Assembly (NCBI GenBank): GCA_002730365.1
Contig: PBZZ01000079.1
Location: forward strand, 6,028-11,255
DNA from: Deltaproteobacteria bacterium
GTDB taxonomy: Bacteria > SAR324 > NAC60-12
Length of the DNA: 5,228 nt
Reading direction: 5' to 3'
Position numbers and translations under genes: made by a program. Positions within the stretch are counted from its first letter, which is position 1. Every line of letters starts with the position of its first letter. The notes below the pieces were generated by a model. It ran no database searches. It was not told the DNA's origin and saw nothing but the letters and a program-made list of their open reading frames with translations. This document shows, piece by piece, positions 1-5,228 of the stretch.

Positions 1-135
1 GAAGAACTACCATCCTCTAAATCTGAAGCTGAGATCTCCGAAATAAATTCATCTCAAAAGAAAAGTGCTACTGTATCTGACGATCAAGTTGAATTACAAC
101 CTGATGAAAAGACTGCTGCATCTAAGGTCGGTTAA
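1..135 (+). CDS. C-terminal tail of an unidentified protein (5' end outside window)
   Basis: The first reading frame is open from base 1 to a TAA at 133-135, giving the last 44 residues of a protein that starts upstream of the window. The tail is hydrophilic and of low complexity: about 10 Asp/Glu, 5 Lys and 9 Ser, with no hydrophobic stretch, Cys or recognisable motif, so it looks like a disordered extension. It ends only 2 nt before the ATG of selA, which supports both the reading frame and shared transcription. It does not resemble the winged-helix C-terminus expected of SelB, the usual selA partner. I do not recognise the protein; the folded part would be needed to name it. It could be a chance open frame, but the close spacing makes a real gene more likely. 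Confidence 0.6.
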   Translation, partial: EELPSSKSEAEISEINSSQKKSATVSDDQVELQPDEKTAASKVG

Positions 136-137
136 TC

Positions 138-1529
138 ATGTCCTCCTGGTATCGCAATCTCCCCTCGGTCCAGGAAATTGAACTAACCCTTTCGCAGGCT
201 GGTCTTACAAACGTAAACTTGCAGCGTAGGCAAATCGAAGCCTGGCTGGAAAATTTGCGACTAAACTACAATCAATGTTCTTCCGAGAGCGACATCCCTG
301 AATGGATGAACTCTCGGACAGGAATCCTTTCACAAGCAAAAAAGAGTTTCACTCAAAGAAAGCCTATCCAACTTTCCCCAGTCATCAACGCAACCGGCAT
401 TGTGCTCCATACCAATTTGGGCAGAGCCCCCATTGGTGAAGAACTCCTATCTCAGACCATCCGATCTTTATCCCAATATTCTGACCTTGAATTGGATTTG
501 TCATCAGGTGAAAGAGGTCAACGCATGGATCGCATTGAAAGTCTGCTGTGTAATCTCAGCAAGGCCGAATCAGCAACTGTTGTTAACAACAATGCGGCAG
601 CAGTTTTTCTGATGATGAAAACCTTCTGTGAAGGTGGAGAAGTGTTGGTTTCAAGAGGTGAGTTAGTTGAAATTGGTGGATCTTTTCGCATTCCTGACAT
701 TCTTAGAGAAGCTGGTGCAAAGCTGATTGAAGTTGGAACAACAAATAGAACTCGCCTCAGCGATTACCAAAATAGCCTCAGCGAAAGAACTGTCGCTCTC
801 CTCAAGGTGCACCCCTCAAACTACTTCATCCAGGGTTTCACCGAAGAAGTTTCTTTGAATGAATTGGTTGAATGGTCAAAAAAAGTTGAGATTCCAACAC
901 TATATGATTGGGGCAGTGGGACTTTTTATCGATTTCAACAACCAGAACTTCAACATGTCCCCACCGTGCAACAGGAAATCGCTACTGAAGTTGATGTAAT
1001 GAGTTTCAGCGGAGACAAGCTTCTTGGTGGGCCCCAAGCAGGGATTGTTCTTGGGAGAAAAAATCTTTTGGAGAAAATGAAGAATCATCCACTATATCGG
1101 ACAGTCCGTCTTGATAAGGCTTCTCTCTGTTTGCTGGAACAGACCCTGACTGCTTACGGGAACATGAATAATGTTGTTCAGAAAATTCCTACTCTTGAAT
1201 TTCTTGAAAGAACCAAAGAAGAGATTCTCGGATATGTGAATAATCTGCATGGCTCACTTTCTATCAAATCTGAGTGGAAATTGACAGTTCGTGAAACTGA
1301 ATCTATGGCTGGAGGAGGAGGAATACCGGAAGTGAAATTACCATCTGCAGCCCTGTGTTTAAGCAATGAAAGATTTTCAGCCTCTGATATTCACAATAAG
1401 CTTCGCTTAAGCAACCCTGCTGTTATTGGAATGATCCGGAAAGATAATGTTCATTTAGATCTACGCACAGTGATGAAATATCAATTAAATTCTTTACGAG
1501 AAAGTCTACAGTCACTGGTTTCGGAATGA
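138..1529 (+). CDS. selA: L-seryl-tRNA(Sec) selenium transferase (selenocysteine synthase)
   Basis: SelA is a cytoplasmic PLP enzyme that converts Ser-tRNA(Sec) to selenocysteinyl-tRNA(Sec) using selenophosphate made by SelD. At 463 residues it has the usual family length. Visible blocks are the N-terminal LPSVQEIE region (residues 8-15, tRNA-binding domain), NATGIVLHTNLGRAP (84-98), VVNNNAAAV (148-156), VSRGELVEIGGSFRIPDI (171-188), GTTNRT (200-205), KVHPSNYFIQGFT (223-235) and the PLP site SFSGDKLLGGPQAG (289-302), with the Schiff-base lysine at K294. The C-terminal domain ends with NPAVIGMIR and LDLRTV (426-445). In the usual DLGSG motif, Leu is replaced by Trp (D257-W258-G-S-G). The ATG at 138 is chosen because the N-terminus aligns with the family; AAGG at 124-127 is a weak ribosome site. 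The stop overlaps the next gene as ATGA. No lesion is seen, so it appears functional and implies selenoprotein synthesis. Confidence 0.97.
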   Translation: MSSWYRNLPSVQEIELTLSQAGLTNVNLQRRQIEAWLENLRLNYNQCSSESDIPEWMNSRTGILSQAKKSFTQRKPIQLSPVINATGIVLHTNLGRAPIGEELLSQTIRSLSQYSDLELDLSSGERGQRMDRIESLLCNLSKAESATVVNNNAAAVFLMMKTFCEGGEVLVSRGELVEIGGSFRIPDILREAGAKLIEVGTTNRTRLSDYQNSLSERTVALLKVHPSNYFIQGFTEEVSLNELVEWSKKVEIPTLYDWGSGTFYRFQQPELQHVPTVQQEIATEVDVMSFSGDKLLGGPQAGIVLGRKNLLEKMKNHPLYRTVRLDKASLCLLEQTLTAYGNMNNVVQKIPTLEFLERTKEEILGYVNNLHGSLSIKSEWKLTVRETESMAGGGGIPEVKLPSAALCLSNERFSASDIHNKLRLSNPAVIGMIRKDNVHLDLRTVMKYQLNSLRESLQSLVSE

Positions 1530-2407
1530 AGATTTTGCTAACAGGTGGCGAGGGAATGTTAGCACAAGACTTTTTGTCAGTTTTGAATCAATTCCCAGAA
1601 TTCGAGTGTTATGTTCCTCCTCGTAAAGAATTGGATATTACGAATCAGGGGCAGGTAGAGAGCATCATCAAAAATTATCGACCTGATATCCTGCTGAACT
1701 GCGCAGCATACACAAAGGTCGACAAGGCAGAAACGGAATCTGCTCGCGCATTCCATGTCAATGGAATCAGTGTTGGAAAATTGGCAGAAGCTTGTCATCG
1801 ATCTGGGGCAAAGATCATTCATTTGTCCACAGATTTTGTTTTTGACGGGAGCAACACTACTCCTGTTACTGAAATGAACTATACAGCACCGCTTGGTGTA
1901 TATGGGAAGAGCAAAAGAGACGGGGAAGAGAGAATTGAGGCAAGTGCTGCTGATTGGCTAACAGTCAGAACATCTTGGCTTTTTGCTGCTCACGGCAATA
2001 ATTTTGTTAGAACAATGCTCCGACTTGGACTTGAAAGAGATGAAATCAGAGTCGTTTCAGATCAATTCGGTTCACCGACTTGGACGAGAGACTTAGCTAT
2101 GGCCCTTTGCAAACTCATCAGGGGGGATGTGAAAAATTATATTCACTTCGGAGGTTTGAATTCATGTAGTTGGTTCGAGTTAGCAAATTATACGTTCAAA
2201 CAAGCTCATCAAATGGGCCTAATAAAGACCCTGCCAGTGGTCACTCCGATTCAAACAAATCAATATTCTTTGCCTGCTCCGCGGCCTGCTTATTCAGTTC
2301 TTTCAACTCAACGTTACCAAGAATTGACAGGTTCTCTGCCTTTAAAATGGGAAGAGGCTGTCAATTCCGTTCTTAAAAGACTCCACGAGAAATCACAAGA
2401 TGAGTGA
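1526..2407 (+). CDS. rfbD: dTDP-4-dehydrorhamnose reductase (RmlD/RfbD family)
   Basis: This short-chain dehydrogenase family member would reduce dTDP-4-dehydro-L-rhamnose to dTDP-L-rhamnose with NAD(P)H, the last step in making the rhamnose donor for O-antigen or other surface glycans. At 293 residues it has normal length. Features: an N-terminal Rossmann motif ILLTGGEGMLA (3-13, with Ala in place of the third Gly), NCAAYTKVDKAE (58-69), STDFVFDG (101-108) with the presumed catalytic Thr102, the YGKSK catalytic pair Tyr126 and Lys130, DQFGSPTWTRDLA (179-191), and the C-terminal RPAYSVLST block (253-261). It overlaps selA by 4 nt (ATGA) and has no strong Shine-Dalgarno sequence, so translation is probably coupled. 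rfbA, rfbB and rfbC are not adjacent in this window, which is unusual for a rhamnose gene. A related NDP-sugar reductase specificity cannot be excluded. Confidence 0.9.
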   Translation: MKILLTGGEGMLAQDFLSVLNQFPEFECYVPPRKELDITNQGQVESIIKNYRPDILLNCAAYTKVDKAETESARAFHVNGISVGKLAEACHRSGAKIIHLSTDFVFDGSNTTPVTEMNYTAPLGVYGKSKRDGEERIEASAADWLTVRTSWLFAAHGNNFVRTMLRLGLERDEIRVVSDQFGSPTWTRDLAMALCKLIRGDVKNYIHFGGLNSCSWFELANYTFKQAHQMGLIKTLPVVTPIQTNQYSLPAPRPAYSVLSTQRYQELTGSLPLKWEEAVNSVLKRLHEKSQDE

Positions 2408-2696
2408 TAATAATGATTGGCAGTCAGATGCATTGATCAATATCCAGCGTTTTTTGGATAAATACTCTTCAAATAGTACAACTCGTCTCCCTTTAGTAGA
2501 TGTGATGCGCTTTCGAATCAATGCCATACTCGGTTCTGAACCAGAGCAACTCCAATGGTCTGAAGCCGATGCTGAGGAATTGCTGGGATTGCTAAAAGCT
2601 TATAAACACGTGTTGGAGATTGAGCAGCAGAACATTGTGCAATTGGAGGCAAGCCTAGAATTCCAGCTTGGCAGCGCTAGCCTCAAGGGCGCATGA
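2400..2696 (+). CDS. Small uncharacterised protein, 98 residues, probably helical
   Basis: I do not recognise this protein. It is acidic and soluble, with no signal peptide, membrane segment or Cys pair. The N-terminal part (about residues 5-22) and the segment around 33-46 look helical. A Pro-containing linker near 47-52 leads to a longer helical stretch (about 54-90) with heptad-like Leu/Ile/Val spacing that may form a coiled coil or a dimer interface. The ATG at 2400 lies 8 nt inside the end of rfbD, with a weak purine-rich CGAGA at 2386-2390. The stop overlaps the next gene as ATGA. Being held between two intact genes by overlaps at both ends, and spanning the whole interval, argues that it is real and co-translated. 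It may act with the DUF455 protein that follows, but that is inference from position only. Confidence 0.75.
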   Translation: MSDNNDWQSDALINIQRFLDKYSSNSTTRLPLVDVMRFRINAILGSEPEQLQWSEADAEELLGLLKAYKHVLEIEQQNIVQLEASLEFQLGSASLKGA

Positions 2697-3499
2697 AATC
2701 TTTATTTGAATCCACCCAAAAAGTTCTCCTCTCAAAAGATATCGAGCAAAAAACTCAAGGAACCCAAAATCTAAAACAAGATTTTGAAGAAGGGAAACTA
2801 AATCATGAGAAAGCTTTTCCCGTCGAAGATCTAGTAGAAGCAGGTTATCCTCCCTTCCTGAATTTTGTTGCTCCTAAAGACTTACCAAGAAGACGACTCG
2901 GATCCGCTCTCGGTAAGGTTGCATTGCTTCACTCACTCGCTCACATTGAATTTAACGCCATCAACCTCGCATTGGATGCAGTCTATCGCTTTCAACAGAT
3001 GCCAAGTCGTTATTATGGTGACTGGTTGAGAGTCGCCGCTGATGAAGCCCGGCATTTTCAACTATTGCAAGGTCGTCTAATTAAATTGGGCATTGCCTAC
3101 GGTGAGTTTCCTGTCCACTCTGGTTTGTGGGAAATGGCTGAAAACACCGCTCATGATGTCCTAATAAGGATGGCACTTGTTCCGCGTGTCATGGAAGCTC
3201 GTGGGCTAGATGTTACCCCCGGCATGATTTCCAAGCTGGAAGAGATCAAAGATTCTGAATCTGCCCAGATACTACAACTTATCTGGGAGGAAGAAATACA
3301 ACACGTCTCAATCGGCAACCACTGGTTCCAATATCTCTGCCAGCAAAGGAACATCTGTCCGGAAATTACTTATCTTCATCTATTGAATCAGTATTTTTCA
3401 GGTCGATTGCGCGGCCCTTTGCATTATGAAGCACGCCTCCAAGCAGGATTCAGTGAATCTGAACTTGCTACCCTAGAACAATTGGCCACTTCAAGTTGA
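2693..3499 (+). CDS. DUF455 family ferritin-like protein
   Basis: A 268-residue protein of the DUF455 family, predicted to be a ferritin-like four-helix bundle related to MiaE-type di-iron proteins. Family blocks are clear: PRRRLG (65-70), LLHSLAHIEFNAINLALDAV (78-97), DWLRVAADEARHF (110-122), GLWEMAENTAHDV (144-156), ALVPRVMEARGLDVTPG (161-177), and EEEIQHVSIGNHWF (199-212). Likely metal ligands are Glu86 in HIE, the ExxH pair Glu118/His121, Glu168, and the second ExxH pair Glu201/His204, all present, so the site looks intact. The biochemical role of the family is not established to my knowledge; an oxygen-dependent hydroxylase or a metal-binding role are both possible. The start overlaps the previous stop as ATGA, with AAGGG at 2685-2689 unusually close (3 nt) to the ATG. 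It is the last intact gene of the operon; no hairpin terminator is seen after its TGA. Confidence 0.92.
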   Translation: MKSLFESTQKVLLSKDIEQKTQGTQNLKQDFEEGKLNHEKAFPVEDLVEAGYPPFLNFVAPKDLPRRRLGSALGKVALLHSLAHIEFNAINLALDAVYRFQQMPSRYYGDWLRVAADEARHFQLLQGRLIKLGIAYGEFPVHSGLWEMAENTAHDVLIRMALVPRVMEARGLDVTPGMISKLEEIKDSESAQILQLIWEEEIQHVSIGNHWFQYLCQQRNICPEITYLHLLNQYFSGRLRGPLHYEARLQAGFSESELATLEQLATSS

Positions 3500-3533
3500 A
3501 TCCCCAAACATCAATCTAAATATTCTTTCTCAA

Positions 3534-4436
3534 ATGATCCCCGGAACTCTCATATCCAAGGGAGCTCTCATCCTATTTGTTCTGCTCTGGAGCACAGGCT
3601 CTATTGGTGCAAAATTGGGCATGTCCCATGCGGAACCGATGACTTTTCTGAGTCTACGATTTCTGATCGCAATTTGTTTTCAGGTGCCTTTGGTATGATG
3701 GTATCACGCGTCTTGGCCCACAAATCTCTCAGATTGGTTACATGCTGGAATTGTTGGTGTATTGGTCCATGGGGGCTACTCAGGTGGTATATTCGTCGCT
3801 ATCAAAGGTGGTTTACCAGCTGCCATAGCAGCTTTTATCGTTGGCTTACAACTCTGCTAACTGGGGTCCTTGCTGGGCCTCTGCTGCGAGAAATGCTCAC
3901 AAGAAAGAAATGGATGGGACTTTTCTGAGGATTTCTGGGGGTTTGGATGGTTGTAACGGAAAAACTACCTGAAGAAAATTCCTTTGGGATGGACTCAATC
4001 TTTTTCGCAAGCCCGGCATTAATCTCCATCACATTGGGCACGCTTTATCAAAAACGTTTTGCGACCAAGCTAGATATCCGAACTGGTGCTGTGATTCAGT
4101 TTATCTCCGCGCTCACAATCTTCGGGCTCTTTTCTCTTTTTTTTAGAGACGATGGTTGTCGAATGGAATTTCGAATCAATCTTTGCTCTTTTCTGGCTGG
4201 CCCTAGTTCTATCGATTGGATCAATTCTAATTTTGATGCGCTTGATTCAGTCGGGTGCGGCAGCCGATGTGGCAAGTCTCTTTTACATAGTGCCACCTGC
4301 CGCAGTAATTGAAGCCTGGTGCCTATTTGATGAAAAATTGGGTTGGCTGGTGGTTGTGGTTATGCTGGTAGCGGTACTTGGGGTCGCAATAGTGGTTCAA
4401 CGACCCCAGAGTCAGTCAAAGGCTGGTGAGGGTTAG
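3534..4436 (+). pseudogene. EamA/DMT-family inner-membrane transporter, inactivated
   Basis: Read across lesions, this is a complete drug/metabolite transporter superfamily (EamA) gene of 301 codons, the usual length for ten membrane segments. The ATG at 3534 opens with a hydrophobic helix (GALILFVLLWSTGSIGAKLG) and TFLSLRFLIAI. Then follow AGIVGVLVHGGYSGGIFVAI, GLPAAIAAFIVGLQ, LLTGVLAGPLLRE, GFLGVWMVVTEKLPEE, SPALISITLGTLYQKRF, and a second repeat ending in FYIVPPAAVIEAWCLFDEKLG and a final helix; the tail stops at TAG 4434-4436. Four lesions break it: TGA at 3696-3698; loss of one base, probably a C, near 3852, which leads to TAA at 3858-3860; TGA at 3926-3928; and one extra base in the eight-T run 4137-4144. 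The two indels cancel in length. The substrate cannot be told. It starts 34 nt after the DUF455 gene. Confidence 0.9.
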
Positions 4437-5228
4437 GCTGGAACTTTTCCAAAGAGGTCTCTAAGGCAGACTTCAGCATCCCCCATGGAAGATCGACTGG
4501 ATGATCTGAGAGAAGACAATCATCGGGCAGACACTCGATTGGAGTAAAATCTCGATGAGCAATTTACTCTGGGCGCTTGAAACGCCGGATGTGATTGCTT
4601 ACCGCACCAAGACTCAGATACACGCTGGCACGATTCCAAGGGGAAAGATTAATTGTGGAATTGTTGATCAGGCACCCATGAAAAAGAATCATTAAACCCG
4701 CTCTTGCTTGAGGACTGACGATTCCGCCCTTTTTCCCCCAGCACTTTCGACTAGTTGGCGGATCAATTAGTTGTCAATCGCCCACAGGGTATAGCTTGTG
4801 TGGTCAGATCATGTCCAACCTTGAGGATCCCATGCTTGTGGCTTCCGGAATAAACTTCATAGGGCCATTATACTGGTTGGCATCATCCAGAAAAATCGCA
4901 ACATTCATTGCCTTTGGTTCAGGCATCATGTCGTTACTGATTCAAGTGCCATAGTCTTGATGACATTGCTAAACATCACTTTCGAATGCCATTTTCTTAT
5001 TAATTTTGAACTGGTGCAGCCATGTAGAGCTTTTCACCAAACACATGCTCAACAGGCTTTTGCATTCATGGATGGCACCCCAATCTGGTAACCGGCCCTC
5101 TTAAAGGTGCGTTGCAAAATTAGTTCTGACGGTTTGATCACCCTTTCCATCACATTATAAGCTTCGCGTTGATCATAAAGTTCAGTAACAGCGTCTTTAA
5201 GTATTTTTTACTTCTTCAGGAGTGAACA
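4437..5228 (-). pseudogene. Phytanoyl-CoA dioxygenase (PhyH) family gene, decayed and cut by the window edge
   Basis: This stretch lacks a useful open frame, but the minus strand still spells a PhyH-family Fe(II)/2-oxoglutarate dioxygenase, ectoine-hydroxylase-like. In gene order: FTPEEVK (from 5226), LKDAVTELYDQREAYNVM (from 5201), DQTVRTNFATHL (from 5139), VEHVFGEKLYM (from 5053), HQFKINKKMAFESDV, then CHQDYGT with the HxD iron motif at 4954-4962, PEPKAMNVAIFLDDANQYNG, GILKVGHDLTT, SYTLWAIDN, GLMILFHG with the distal iron His at 4678-4680, LSPWNR with the presumed 2-oxoglutarate Arg, AVSNHIRRFKRPE and IAHRDFTPIE. In-frame stops include TAA 5101-5103, TAG 4969-4971, TGA 4942-4944 and TAA 4564-4566. 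Frameshifts lie near 5202, 5145, 5053-5100, 5030, 4847, 4795 and 4735. The start lies beyond base 5228; the original stop is unclear, so 4437 is approximate. The gene faces the EamA pseudogene. Confidence 0.88.

Noticed and set aside
400..1366. Alternative-frame open frames within selA on both strands
   Set aside because: They overlap a strongly conserved gene over its whole length and have no recognisable protein features or ribosome sites.
3696..3928. In-frame TGA codons of the EamA gene as selenocysteine codons, given selA nearby
   Set aside because: EamA transporters are not known selenoproteins, the TGAs fall in or near membrane segments with no Cys equivalent, no hairpin is evident after them, and two frameshifts also break the gene.
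4137..4144. Eight-T run as an intrinsic terminator
   Set aside because: No G+C-rich hairpin precedes it and it lies within the transporter coding sequence; it is better explained as a slippage site for the frameshift.
3674..4436. Open frames at 3674-3928, 3947-4312 and 4152-4436 as separate small genes
   Set aside because: They are fragments of one EamA gene joined by known lesions; parts of the first and second frames are out of register and encode no family sequence.
4942..4971. A reassigned genetic code, since TAG and TGA in the PhyH remnant fall where Trp is expected
   Set aside because: TAA also interrupts the gene, there are many frameshifts, and the intact genes use TGA and TAA as normal stops.
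5199..5213. Inverted repeat AAGTA/TACTT around a T run
   Set aside because: Only five A+T-rich pairs, within the PhyH coding remnant; expected by chance.
3534..5228. Sequencing error as the sole cause of the broken genes
   Set aside because: Lesions include substitutions to stop codons as well as indels, and they are confined to this part while 3.4 kb of neighbouring genes are clean. Single homopolymer sites could still be errors.

Overview
The window holds four intact, tightly packed plus-strand genes, the tail of a fifth, and then two decayed genes pointing toward each other. Base composition looks moderate in G+C by eye. The gene content (bacterial selenocysteine synthase, dTDP-rhamnose synthesis, a DUF455 ferritin-like protein, an EamA transporter and a PhyH dioxygenase) says Bacteria, probably a proteobacterium or a relative. 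A marine or symbiotic lineage is possible because the PhyH remnant resembles ectoine-hydroxylase-like enzymes and decay is visible, but the sequence does not settle the taxon.

Region 1-3499 is one apparent operon. It contains the acidic C-terminal tail of an unidentified protein (1-135), selA (138-1529), an rfbD-type dTDP-4-dehydrorhamnose reductase (1526-2407), an unrecognised 98-residue protein (2400-2696) and a DUF455 ferritin-like protein (2693-3499). Junctions are a 2-nt gap, a 4-nt ATGA overlap, an 8-nt overlap and another ATGA overlap, so the genes are probably co-transcribed and translationally coupled. No promoter is visible; it presumably lies upstream of the window. SelA implies that the organism makes selenocysteine, although selB, selC and selD are not here. 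The rfbD gene is alone, without rfbA, rfbB or rfbC. No single pathway obviously joins these products.

Region 3534-4436 is a full-length but inactivated EamA/DMT-family transporter gene on the plus strand, with two in-frame TGA codons and two single-base frameshifts. Region about 4437-5228 has no useful open frame, yet on the minus strand it is clearly a decayed phytanoyl-CoA dioxygenase (PhyH) family gene. Its metal-ligand motifs, 2-oxoglutarate arginine and C-terminal family block can still be read across several stops and frameshifts; its start lies beyond the right edge. The two pseudogenes converge tail to tail around 4436. The change from intact, overlapping genes to decaying ones is sharp, at about position 3500.

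I did not find a convincing new biological system. The most informative points are the hidden PhyH remnant, the selA-rfbD-orf98-DUF455 gene string, and the unrecognised 98-residue protein within it.
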